A stretch of 16,377 bases of DNA, from contig NW_019091486.1 in assembly GCF_001949145.1 (NCBI RefSeq), positions 2,162,087-2,178,463 of the forward strand, written 5' to 3'. Position numbers and translations under genes: made by a program. The stretch is from Acanthaster planci. Its lineage: Eukaryota > Echinodermata > Asteroidea > Valvatida > Acanthasteridae. The number at the start of each line of letters is the position of its first letter. Position 1 is the first letter of the stretch. The notes beneath the pieces are model-generated. The model was given only the letters and a program-made list of their open reading frames with translations. It was not told the origin of the DNA and did not search any database. Of the stretch, positions 1-8,132 are shown in pieces.

Positions 1-60
1 TTTTTCAGTTTACTTGTTAAAACTCCAACTCTCTGCTTTAAAAGTAATTTGGAATTTTAG

Positions 61-114
61 CCATCACCCGATTCAAGAATGGAAGGACAGACCGTTTTCT
101 GTCCTCAATGTGGG
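61..114 (+). CDS. Exon of the unrecognised + strand gene (leftmost visible; 5' boundary uncertain)
   Basis: The acceptor is ATTTTAG at 54-60 and the donor is GTAAAC at 115. Read so that its last two bases (GG) join the first base of the next exon, it gives HHPIQEWKDRPFSVLNVG. The same frame stays open back to position 9, where TTTTTCAG makes a stronger-looking acceptor, so the exon may be 9-114. The alternative frame starting ATG at 79 gives a CPQCG motif but does not join the downstream exons. No homologue was recognised, so this exon rests on splice signals and phase alone. Confidence 0.45.
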
Positions 115-3100
115 GTAAACCTGACGACGTTGAAAGTTGATTCATTATTCCAGTGGAAGTATGTGTCCAGTGCTGTGCTGCCCAACTCATACCCTTTCCC
201 TGCCCCCCTAACCCTGTTTCATTTCATCCTCCCATATTTGGTCTCTTTTGGCTTCCCCACACCCCTCATTATGTAGTAACCCTAGATCTGCATGCGACAG
301 CCACTCGTCCTTGTTGATTGGTGCCGGGCAGGATGGAGACGAGAGGGGTAGACTTTTATTTGAAGAGTAAGTTGAGTGGTTAGTGTCTGGCTTTGGTAGA
401 TACCAGGAATGCATGACTTCGACTCAGACATTTTTTTTAAAGATATTGGTAAGACTTTTTGTCAAGCAACATGCCTGGAAAGCAACATGGTTCATGGAAA
501 ATCCTGGAAAAAAAGTTACCATGGAAAGTCTTGGAAAATTGGGGGAAAGGGGTGTCCTGGAATCCTGTTGTCTGAGGAAAAAGTGGAGAAGTCATGGCAA
601 TCAAGATCATGCAAGAGTAATTTTTGATCGGCCCCTTTTTGATGTGATATTTTTGACGTGATAACGGAACAGTGATCAATATACCGGTTATGTGATACAT
701 CCTTGTCAGTCCGTAGCAGTGGCAGTTTTCCAGTTGATGGTACTAAACAACTTTTCCCCGTGAAATGGCGTTAAATGTCCTGGAAATCGTCCAATTTTAG
801 TCCCACAAAAGTCATGGAATTTGGCTTTCAGGATTTTGTGGGAAACCCTGCAATACCCAAGTAGAAAGAGTGTGGGACATTCCTTGTTTGACAGTAGTGA
901 GTTGTTGCTCTGCATGAATGATATAGTTGATAGCCATTTTTCTATTCAATTTTCTGCCGTTTCTTTATCCAAAGGCAAAAATGTACGTGGGTAGGGAGAC
1001 AATCATCCCATTGTATGCAGTGATCTTGCAAACAATATGTACGCCATTGTTGCTGTGAGCTTTATTCACTGACAGTGAAATTACTGAAATATGATCAAAC
1101 GAAATCTGTCTTTATTATCTATTTCCAGAGGAGCTCCATCATTCTTGAAACCAAGAGAGACACAGGTAAGACACACGAGAAAAGCCACGTACGATGAAGT
1201 CTTCATTCTTCCTTTGTGAATTATTTTCCTTTTTTCAAGTAATTTTTGTTAAAATGCGACAAAGATCTTTGGAAATTAGTTCAAATGCGGCTTCCATTTC
1301 CAAAGTCTTGGCTGCAAGATTGCCTTGATGCTCATTTTCCAATTTCAGGATTTTTGACCCTGAATTGTAGAAGTGTAACTACAAGTTTTTTGCCACTGGT
1401 AGCACTTTGTACAAATCCCCAGGGATTATTCATACAACCAGACCCATTTCCAAGAGAACTAATGCCTTGTTTTAAAGCTGTCCCTGAAAAATTGCAGTAT
1501 TTTTGGTTGTCATTGTTAAATCTCTCTCTCTTGTATGTTCTGTAGATTTCTGTTTATAACCCAATCTCAACCCTGGTTTGGCACACTGTTTTGTTGAATT
1601 ATTTTCTTTGTCAATCCGGTTCGTGACTTCACCATAAAGACGGATGCGTCTCAATTTGCAGGGTCCCATTGGACGAGCGCTGAAGTTGTGCGTTAATTTC
1701 CGGTTCCGTGGTTCCATGTAAATGGCGATCAATGCATGTAACTCTGTGCAGTGCTTGTGTGGTGGGCGTGATTTAAACTGAAGTGACGTCACATTTACAA
1801 ACCAGATTCCCCTACATGCCCTTTATTGATAATGAGACTTTGCTAATAGAGATAGTGGTTACAACTTGTGAATTTCATCTTCTGTCTGCCATCTTTCTCC
1901 TTATGTCTATTTTATCTAGGAGCACACAATGGACTTTGATGACGAGATGTCATCGGAAGACCTGACAGACGAGGCTACAGCAGCAGCCAATAGCATCGCG
2001 GCGGCCGTCCGTAGCGGCAGCAGCCGGAAGTCGTCCAAAAGGTCAAAGAGAAGCAGGTAGGTCAAAAGTCACATCAAATCTGGTGTACTGTCACATTTCA
2101 GTGGTACGTGACAATTAAGGAATTAATGTTCAGTGATGCAGAAACTTTGCATTCAATCATTTAAGTCCCTCAAACTTCTTGGGAACTTTCTGTGCTTTAT
2201 CACATCTTAGTCCATCATAAAATTGTTAGAAAATACTTCTCCAATCACCAAATAGAAAGCAAATGGCTCAAAGTTTTGTTTGTGTCATACAAGGTCCCAA
2301 TGAAGTATTTGCCCATTGTAGCATTCAGTAATAGACCTGTAACATTATGACATGTGCTTCGTTTACACGAGTGCTTTCCTATGGCATTGCGGTGTGATGC
2401 AATCCATCATGTCCTTATAGGAAAGTACACATGTAAACAATGTGTGATGTTATTATGTCACAGGTCTACTGCACCTGTTCCTTTTCCAATTTAACAGCAG
2501 GTCAAGTTCGCGCAGCAAAACTCCATCCAGCAGCGGTCCCCCAAGTTACTCCAGCAGTGGGACCATCAACAAGGGCAACACCTCGTCCCCCCCGTCCAAG
2601 ATACATGAGGTTTCCACCATCCCGTACCGCAACAGCGAGACACCACGGGAACCGCTCAGGCCCCCGCCGCTCTTTGACCCCCGACCCAGTCCGACTTCTG
2701 ACCCCAGGTCGCCGTTCGAGTCGGGGGGCTACGATAACTTGGGGGCGGACGTGGAGGACGGCTTTGGTCCGGTGGGTAGTCCCATATCTGGTGCGAGGAC
2801 GAACTCATCACTGTCCACTCATAAGGTGAGTTCATGATGACATCATGATGATGCAGTATAATTAATGCGCATATATTAATGATTTTTTTGAGATTTATAC
2901 AATTTACATGTTTGCTTTTAGAACACGTACGCGTTTCAAATGTTATTTACCATTAAAATTGAAAACTGAAATATTTGTGTAATTTACAACAGAATCAAAG
3001 AAAACATTTAAAAATTAAAACTGCACACCGTATACATGTAGGTAGCAATTTCCTGAACATTCGTGCCATATTCATTGACAATCATTTGCAATCATTCTGT

Positions 3101-5647
3101 TATCTTTAAGATCAACAATGCATGTTCCACTAATCACCAATGAATCCATGATGGTTACTTTTCTCTCCTGATGTGAGAGTCTTGCATTTAATTTCCCTGT
3201 CGTTTACACGGCACAGTACACCGATGAGTTACGATGAAAGCTGTTATACATTCCATCATTATCTCCATCACCTCTGTCTCCCGTCATTCCATTATCATAA
3301 CCATCATCACATTCTTCACGCAAATACGTTTCTGCCCCACCCCGTACTCATCACTCAATGGTGTCTGACGTGTTTTGCATAGCCAGGATCACTGGAGGGG
3401 CGTCAACGGAATCAAGGTGTACCCTTAAAAACCTCCTACTTCTCCCACTATAAGCAAGCCAGTAAGGCAAGTGGAGTTGGCCCAGATTATCGGCCGTGTA
3501 TGCTACGCATGGAGCCTTCCTCAGCAAACCCCGAATACTTTGCTCCTTGTAGATACTTGGAGTTAACTGTCGTAATGCCCTGGTGACCTAGGCGTCCATC
3601 TTCCTTTGGAATAAGTTTGAGTCCAGAGAAAATTACCTACCCTTTCCAATCACCCAAACCCCAGCCCGAAGGCCCCCATTCTTTCCCTGAGATTTCTCCA
3701 GTGAAGAGTAAAATTATCTACATGGTGTTTGGAAAGTTTTTCTCCCCTTTCAAGAAGGACCTATTTCACCATCCGGCGGAACTTCTCTATCCTACAGAGG
3801 ACCAAAGTGAATACGTCACGCGCACAATAAGTGTGTAAAAGGCATTAGCGCGAGAACCAGCGCGTGAACCAACACGCGCGCGTACTCCATTCGTTTGCAC
3901 TGCACTTTCTGGTTCACAGTAATGTCACACTTCGGTACTCTATTGCCTCATGTCAGTCAGCGGCAACCACAGCTGTGGGTGCATCTTTGGTGGAAGTTCA
4001 TTTCACTTATTCCCATATCTTTTTTTTTTGCTTTTTGTTTTGCTTTTTTTTTTTTCTGTCATCATGGTGCCGGGGACTGTGTCCTCTTTTTTTCTGGGTA
4101 TGCGTCATCCTGGGTGCACGGTGCCACTCAGTTGGACTTCTAACTTGCCATTCGAGCAACGCCTTCCATTATGCAAGAAGTGCAAGCAGGTCAGCTAGTC
4201 TCGCTCGTGTAATCACGACCGTGATGTGGTGAAGTGTCTGTGACGTGATTGTTGATGTGATTACATTCCTTGTGTTAGTGTGGATGTCGTTTCTCTCACT
4301 TTTGTTGTCCCTAGTTGTTTTGTTTTGTTTAGTTGTCGATCTAAAATCGCAGGGGTCATTTTTTGTGCTTATATCCTGTCAGCGATGCAACTCTGGGTTT
4401 TTGCAGTGGAATCAATATTTAAAATCAATCTGGTTAACAGTTTTGTAGTAAGCAGTGCCCTGCGCACCGACATACATTCTATGTAACACTATATTCTCAG
4501 TGTGGTCCGAGAGTTGTGAAACAATCACAGTCTTGCCCAGGTAGGACTTGAACCCACGACTTCCTGCGTGATTTCCTTTCTGTGCAGATGTTTGCACTAG
4601 CAACCAGGAGGTCATGGGTTCGAATCCCACCTGAGCAAGCCTGCGATTTGTTTTACAACTCACAGACTCACACTGAGAATACAGTGTGAATGTACACACA
4701 TCAGTGTAAGGGAAAAAACATAGTGTAAAATTAACATACCTGACAGAAAGCCAAATGAATGTCATTGACTGTAAAGTACAGGTTATATCCTGTTATCTTT
4801 CAAAACTGAAAAGCGTTTGCTTCATAAGTGACAGTGTTGTGGAATGTAGTTCATTACAGTGTTGTAGTTGAGACCATGATAAGACCAAACACAAGACCAG
4901 TCACAAATATCAGTGTGAACAGTGATAAAGGAATGCTCTTCTTGCAGTTCATTAGAATAGTTTGTGATTTGAATTCAGACTGGAGGTCTTGTGTTGGTCT
5001 TGTTGGGTCTTGTGATGGTCTTAAGAGGTCATGACTACTACCCTGATTCATTAATTTCATGATTTCAACTGTGGGCTCTCTTCTCACTGCAGAATGACCC
5101 TGCCACAGCAAATGCTCAAAGAAGTGAACCCTGGGAACCATCCGATCAAAAACTCTCCCACGTCGCTTTGGAGGACAATTACTCAGTCAAACTGGTCCAC
5201 ATGGAAAACAAACCAAGCATGAGATCACATCCCTCGACCCCGAGCAGGGATGGGAGGAAATCTGAAATGCCATCGCGGAGAGGGTCACGTAGAAAGCACA
5301 AGCGTGCCGCACAGCCTCACTCGCATCACGAGGACAGGCGCGGGTCCACCAGCTCCGATGACGGCGGAAATGGGCATTTATCACACAGGGGCGGGCAAAC
5401 AAATTCATGGTCTCGTAGCAAGCCGGCAAGATCCTCAAGCCGGTCCAGGAAGCTTAAGCGTAGGACATCGGGAAGCGACAGTAACTTTAGTTTCGGTGTG
5501 GCAGACGGCAAGAAGGGCCTTCACCAAGGCAGCAAGGATAACGACAAAAATGGGGTGGATGGGAACAACCCCGACATCTTGCAACCAATCTACCAGTACA
5601 CACAACCTCCCTGGAATGAACTGGACATCATAAACACGGTTTTGTAG
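61..5647 (+). CDS. 3' part of an unrecognised multi-exon gene; disordered Ser/Arg-rich protein with a PDZ-ligand-like C terminus
   Basis: Exons 61-114, 1129-1165, 1920-2056, 2498-2825 and 5093-5647 join in one frame (intron phases 2, 0, 2, 0) to a TAG stop at 5645-5647, giving about 370 residues. I do not recognise the family. In order, the protein reads a short segment with IQEWKDRPFSVLNVGG, an acidic stretch (MDFDDEMSSEDLTDE), an Ala-rich run, a basic SRKSSKRSKRS block, a Pro/Ser-rich region with PSSSGPPSYSSSG and LRPPPLFDPRPSP, a GGYDNLGADVEDGFG patch, further RS/KR clusters, and the end ELDIINTVL. No membrane segment or folded domain is visible. Thr at -2 and Leu at 0 fit a class I PDZ ligand, so a cytoplasmic tail of a receptor, channel or adhesion protein is a reasonable guess only. 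The upstream exons lie off the left edge. Exon structure is well supported; function is unknown. Confidence 0.75.
460..860. repeat. CTGGAAA/CATGGAAA-rich dispersed repeat in an intron
   Basis: Within the 1-kb intron 115-1128, variants of CCTGGAAA, CATGGAAA and CTTGGAAA recur many times between about 470 and 625 (for example CATGGAAAGTCTTGGAAA). Related words follow on both strands at 727-860 (TTTTCCAG, GTCCTGGAAA, GTCATGGAATTT), ending in GGGAAACCCTG. It resembles degenerate transposon-derived repeats with internal short-period repetition. Edges are approximate and the class is unknown. The remainder of the intron shows nothing else. Confidence 0.45.
1129..1165 (+). CDS. 37-nt exon of the unrecognised + strand gene
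   Basis: A pyrimidine-rich tract ending in TTTCCAG at 1128 precedes it, and the strong donor CAG|GTAAGA follows at 1166. Its first base completes a Gly codon from the preceding exon and it ends in phase 0, encoding GAPSFLKPRETQ. The phase match on both sides is the main support. A second AG at 1129-1130 would break the frame. Confidence 0.6.
1166..1919 (+). other. Intron with no recognisable feature
   Basis: Phase-0 intron with a good 5' site (GTAAGA) and a long pyrimidine tract before TATTTTATCTAG. A 99-codon open frame at 1246-1545 has no coding character that I can see. No inverted repeat or transposon end was found. Confidence 0.6.
1920..2056 (+). CDS. Exon of the unrecognised + strand gene: acidic, Ala-rich, then basic Ser/Lys/Arg block
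   Basis: The acceptor is TTTTATCTAG, behind a long pyrimidine tract, and the donor is AGCAG|GTAGGT. It starts in phase 0 and encodes EHTMDFDDEMSSEDLTDE, an Ala-rich run (AAANSIAAAVRSG) and SSRKSSKRSKRS, leaving two bases (AG) for the next exon. GC content is clearly higher than in the flanking introns. The shift from acidic to strongly basic suggests a disordered regulatory region; the basic part could be a phosphorylation or nuclear-localisation patch, which is inference. Confidence 0.82.
2334..2466. mobile_element. 133-bp MITE with about 50-bp imperfect terminal inverted repeats and a TA target duplication
   Basis: The left end GACCTGTAACATTATGACAT and the reverse complement of the right end, GACCTGTGACATAATAACAT, align. 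Homology continues inward through GTTTACA..GTG..CTTTCCTAT. TA flanks both ends (2332-2333 and 2467-2468), as with Tc1/mariner-type insertions. The element stops only 31 bp before the exon at 2498. A second copy of the family lies at about 5685-6338. No coding capacity. Confidence 0.7.
2495..2500 (+). promoter_or_regulatory. Tandem NAGNAG splice acceptor (CAGCAG)
   Basis: Two consecutive CAG triplets end the intron. Using the first gives Ser-Arg at the junction (AG+C, AGG); using the second gives a single Arg (AG+G). Both keep the frame, so the site could toggle one residue in the Ser/Arg-rich block. NAGNAG acceptors are a known source of such variation. Confidence 0.6.
2498..2825 (+). CDS. 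Exon of the unrecognised + strand gene: Pro/Ser-rich segment
   Basis: The acceptor lies after a TTCCTTTTCC tract as CAGCAG (2495-2500), so the exon may start at 2498 or 2501. The donor is AAG|GTGAGT. From 2498 it gives 109 codons plus the completed junction codon: RSSRSKTPSSSGPPSYSSSG, then IHEVSTIPYRNSETPREP, LRPPPLFDPRPSP and GGYDNLGADVEDGFG. It ends in phase 0. The exon is much more GC-rich than the introns. The PPPLFDPRP stretch might bind SH3/WW-type domains, and the Tyr in GGYDNL could be a phosphotyrosine site; both ideas are motif-level only. Confidence 0.85.
2826..4480 (+). other. Left part of the 2.3-kb last intron: no mobile element recognised
   Basis: Apart from the candidate exon at 3383-3466, this stretch has T-rich runs (4020-4055), a CpG-rich patch at about 3845-3885 with alternating CGCG words, and several chance open frames, including hydrophobic ones from T-rich DNA. 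I see no transposon ends or RNA gene in it. Confidence 0.5.
3383..3466 (+). CDS. Candidate alternative cassette exon of the + strand gene, with a GC donor
   Basis: An acceptor TTTTGCATAG at 3373-3382 opens a phase-0 reading frame, the same phase as the flanking exons. After exactly 28 codons it meets AAG|GCAAGT, the consensus of the minor GC-AG donor class. It would insert PGSLEGRQRNQG then VPLKTSYFSHYKQASK between STHK and NDPATANAQ. If the GC donor is ignored, the frame runs on for 39 more codons to TGA at 3584-3586, an alternative terminal exon that would remove the PDZ-like tail; no AATAAA follows closely. This is a prediction from splice signals and phase without transcript evidence. Confidence 0.4.
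4486..4689. mobile_element. Inverted-repeat (foldback) element carrying two tRNA-like B boxes
   Basis: The left arm (about 4486-4567) and the reverse complement of the right arm (about 4604-4687) align along roughly 80 bp. They share ACACT.TATTCTCAGTGTG at the tip, GAGTTGT.AAACAA, then CTTGC.CAGGT.GGA and GAACCCA.GAC.TCCTG near the loop. Each arm has a near-consensus polymerase III B box: GGTTCGAATCC at 4617-4627 on + and GGTTCAAGTCC at 4544-4554 on -. No complete tRNA or A box is visible. ATGTA flanks both sides (4481-4485 and 4690-4694), a possible target duplication. Confidence 0.7.
4857..5045 (+). mobile_element. 189-bp non-autonomous hAT-type MITE
   Basis: It begins CAGTGTTGTAGTTGAGACC and ends ACTACCCTG, whose reverse complement CAGGGTAGTC starts alike; CAG ends are typical of hAT transposons. 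The flanks GTTCATTA (4849-4856) and ATTCATTA (5046-5053) match 7 of 8, the hAT target duplication length. Subterminal AAGACCA/ACAAGACC words are repeated in both orientations. A related copy lies inverted at 15875-16074. There is no coding capacity. It lies in the last intron, 47 bp before the final exon. Confidence 0.82.
5093..5647 (+). CDS. Last coding exon of the unrecognised + strand gene, ending in NTVL
   Basis: The acceptor is TTCTCACTGCAG at 5081-5092, phase 0. It encodes 184 residues to TAG at 5645-5647, beginning NDPATANAQRSEPWEPSD, with HVALEDNYSVKLVHME, then alternating basic/Ser clusters (SRRGSRRKHKR, RSKPARSSSRSRKLKRR), an Asp/Asn/Gly-rich linker and YQYTQPPWNELDIINTVL. The composition indicates disorder. 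The terminal T-V-L fits the class I PDZ ligand pattern. The exon sits 39 bp downstream of the end of an hAT-type MITE in the preceding intron. Confidence 0.88.
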   Translation, partial: NDPATANAQRSEPWEPSDQKLSHVALEDNYSVKLVHMENKPSMRSHPSTPSRDGRKSEMPSRRGSRRKHKRAAQPHSHHEDRRGSTSSDDGGNGHLSHRGGQTNSWSRSKPARSSSRSRKLKRRTSGSDSNFSFGVADGKKGLHQGSKDNDKNGVDGNNPDILQPIYQYTQPPWNELDIINTVL

Positions 5648-5684
5648 CACATGCTTTGACGGGTCCTGAACTTGTCCGTATCTT

Positions 5685-6338
5685 GCTGTAATGGATATAA
5701 TGATGTCACACGTTGTACATGTGCGCTTTCCTATGCCAATGAGTAGAGTTGTAATGACTCAAGTTGCTGGCTCGACTTGAGTCCAACTTGAGTCACAATT
5801 TTTGGCAGCTCGAGTCCAAACAGGTGTACAACTCGACTTGAATCACTGCAAGCAACTGAATCGACTCGAGTCCCTCATCGTAAGACCCAACTCAAATGAA
5901 AGTTCATAAGACTTGAGTCTCAAAATATAAAAGCAAACTTCTTTGTGAAAAAAGATATTTACAATGACTGTTTACATTGCCTTTTTATAATGTCCATGAC
6001 GTGTTGTCATCCTCACAAGTAAGATGTGGTAACCATCTTTAAAAAAAATGAGATGATAAAAAATGACTTTCTTGTTTTCATTTATCATATTGTGCTCAAA
6101 TTTTTGTGACTCAAATTGACTCACGCTAAATACTTGACTCAATTTTTTGCCCAGTGACTCAACTTGACTCCAGTCTCTATATTACGATGACTCAACTTGA
6201 GTCACTATGTTAAAGTGACTCAACTCAAGTCATCAAAAATGAGTGACTGGTTACGACTCGGCCAGTGAGGTGGGACACAATCCATTAAACCCGTTAGAAA
6301 GCACACATGTATTGTGATGTCAGTTTTGTGATTACAGT
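5685..6338. mobile_element. Second copy of the TA-type MITE family, split by a nested insertion
   Basis: The left half (about 5685-5743) has TGATGTCACACGTTGTACAT followed by GTGCGCTTTCCTATG. The right half (about 6262-6338) has GGTGGGACACAATCCAT and, inverted, TGACATCACAATACATGTGT followed by GCTTTCTAAC. These align with the left and right halves of the intact 133-bp copy at 2334-2466, which contains GGTGTGATGCAATCCAT at its centre. The 518 bp between them are a separate insertion. The copy begins about 40 bp after the stop codon of the + strand gene, so it probably lies in the 3' UTR. Confidence 0.7.
5744..6261. mobile_element. 518-bp hAT-like non-autonomous element rich in TGACTCA/TGAGTCA
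   Basis: The ends are TAGAGTTGTAA and, inverted, CCGAGTCGTAA. They are immediately flanked by CCAATGAG (5736-5743) and CCAGTGAG (6262-6269), an 8-bp duplication with one difference, as in hAT transposons. Removing the element and one duplication restores a sequence collinear with the MITE copy at 2334-2466. Both subterminal regions are packed with ACTTGAGTC/GACTCAA words on both strands, including nine exact TGACTCA or TGAGTCA heptamers. The AT-rich centre (about 5930-6100) has no open frame of note. Confidence 0.82.
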
Positions 6339-6372
6339 TTAATTCTGTCAGTCAAAGGGTTGCGGTTGGCTG

Positions 6373-6378
6373 AATAAA
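6373..6378 (+). terminator. Candidate polyadenylation signal AATAAA
   Basis: This is the first AATAAA after the stop codon of the + strand gene, 726 bp downstream. Another lies at 6820-6825. Neither has clear GT-rich downstream support, so the 3' end stays uncertain. If used, both MITEs at 5685-6338 would be in the 3' UTR. Confidence 0.3.
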
Positions 6379-7347
6379 TGAAGACATAATATGAATCAAG
6401 TAACTCAATCAAGGTTCCACATTCGGATGATTTTTAGAGTTCATCACTTTTTCCCCAGACCGGCTTGGGAGACATAATGCTGTACTCTGTATATCCTATC
6501 ATTTGCATTACAAGAATGCGAACATGTTAGAAAATTGCAACTTGTCACTTGAGTAAGTTGAGTTTCAATTTTCTAACTTGGTGGTCGTTAAACTCTATCT
6601 AAACAGAAGGTTTGTCCGCTCGGTGAAATTGTGATCGACTTGACCAGCAAAAAAAAAAATTGCATGAGGCGGTAGCACAGAAGACTGACTTGCACCTACT
6701 TCAACGAACAAAACTAGCACACCATTATCATGTTTAAGAGCAAGATATTAAGCTGCCTACATCTTTAATCAAATGAAATGTTCTTATTGATGGGGATGTT
6801 CAAACTAGAGATTAAATGAAATAAAGCAGGTGTACTTAATTCTAGTAAGATTATTTTTTAAATCCCAAAATTCTTGCACTCTACAAAAAAATAGTTAAGA
6901 CTTTCAAAAGAAGTTTGTTTTCCCTGTGCCACAATCATTTTAATTGCACTATTTTATATAACCAATGTTTGTATTAATTAGTGCCTAAACTACAAAAGTG
7001 ATTTTTATGAATATTAAATATTTCTGTGGAGTACCATCTCATAAATTTGACAAAGTATTTGAAGAGAATTACGTATTAAGTGTATATATTTGTAGTAAGT
7101 TGAGCAGAACAGAGAGCTGAAAATCTGGGATTACACTGGTTTGTTACGTGTGCGATAACTCAATTTTTAAAGGTAATTTAAAGGTAATGGCGTTGAGTTA
7201 CAGAGTTGGATTTTTTAAATATATATAAGTATATCTATATATGCAGAGGTTTTAGAGAAGGCAGTATTTTTCAGAGTGTATACTAAATACCAGGCGTGCC
7301 TTGGATTATTTCCTGCAAGATCTTGAAGAGCATTGTGAATAGACTTA

Positions 7348-7466
7348 GGCTGCATCAGAATCTGTTGTCTAGAGCTTCGTCTAGGTCTTTGCTCCATTGG
7401 CAATGTGTGAAGACGCGTAGACAATAGACCTAGCCGTAGCTCTGGAAGCCTGTTTCGGACACGGCC
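7348..7466 (-). mobile_element. 119-bp Harbinger-like MITE with TTA duplication
   Basis: The ends are GGCTGCATC and, inverted, GGCCGTGTC, each bordered by TTA (7345-7347 and 7467-7469). A 3-bp TWA duplication and GGC-type ends suit PIF/Harbinger. Inner halves also pair: AGAGCTTCGTCTAGGTCT and, inverted, AGAGCTACGGCTAGGTCT. Its reverse complement matches 10091-10188 nearly end to end, and its ends match those of the element at 15553-15678. Confidence 0.7.
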
Positions 7467-8132
7467 TTAGTGCAGTCTATTTTTGAGCTCATTGCAAGTG
7501 CCATGACTTGTTTGTAATTATCACATTGTAATCTGTGTGAGGTTTGCTTGTTTGTTTCACAGGCAAGATTTTTTTCACGACGCGCTGTATTGAGGCTGAT
7601 CATCGTCAATCTTGTGGATACACCACACACCGAACGCACAGTTCATGGTATCAGGGTTGCGTAACTGCAGAAATATTGAACTTTTTATAACTTTGTTTGA
7701 ATAGTTATAAACCAAATGTCCAGGCTTTCATTAGTCACTTCTCAGGAAGATAACAGCTCATCTCTGGGAGCTGTCCCTGGCCAGTCCAGAATTGTCACCC
7801 TGTCTGAAGAAATGGAATGAGCTTTCAGTAGTAAACAAGGTAAAATCCCTGTACAGGCTGAAGCTGTAAGTATTCTCTCCAATAACCTGGTCTTGGTGAC
7901 AAGTGGTTTGTAAAGTCTTTCACTCAGGCTGCATTTACAGGGTTTGAAATCTCAACATTTTAAAGTCCTTATCCTGCATTTTGTTTGTATTCTGTGCCGT
8001 ATATGCAAAGACCGGCATGCACATGCACAGACTAATTCTCTTGTACTGCCGTTGTGTGGGCCACGCATTTTATGCACGTTAGATTGCTGTGGGGCTCAGG
8101 GTACTGTGCCCCCCCCCCACACACACACACAA

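Noticed and set aside
79-276. 65-codon open frame starting MEGQTVFCPQCG, zinc-ribbon-like
   Set aside because: Only one CxxC pair, it reads across a good GTAAAC donor at 115, and another frame of the same segment joins the downstream exons in phase.
1246-1545. 99-codon open frame
   Set aside because: Lies inside an intron bounded by good splice sites; no recognisable motif or coding composition.
2440-2829. 129-codon Arg/Pro-rich open frame
   Set aside because: Shadow of the real exon 2498-2825 in another frame; the chosen frame joins both neighbours in phase.
3383-3586. Alternative terminal exon ending TGA at 3584
   Set aside because: Possible, but no AATAAA follows closely, and a consensus GC donor after 28 codons gives a simpler internal exon; kept only as an alternative.
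3864-4232. Hydrophobic open frames resembling membrane proteins
   Set aside because: Hydrophobicity comes from T-rich tracts (4020-4055); several overlapping frames look alike and none has splice or homology support.
4600-4640. tRNA gene suggested by GGTTCGAATCCCACCT
   Set aside because: No acceptor stem, D arm or A box; the B box belongs to an inverted-repeat element with a mirrored copy.
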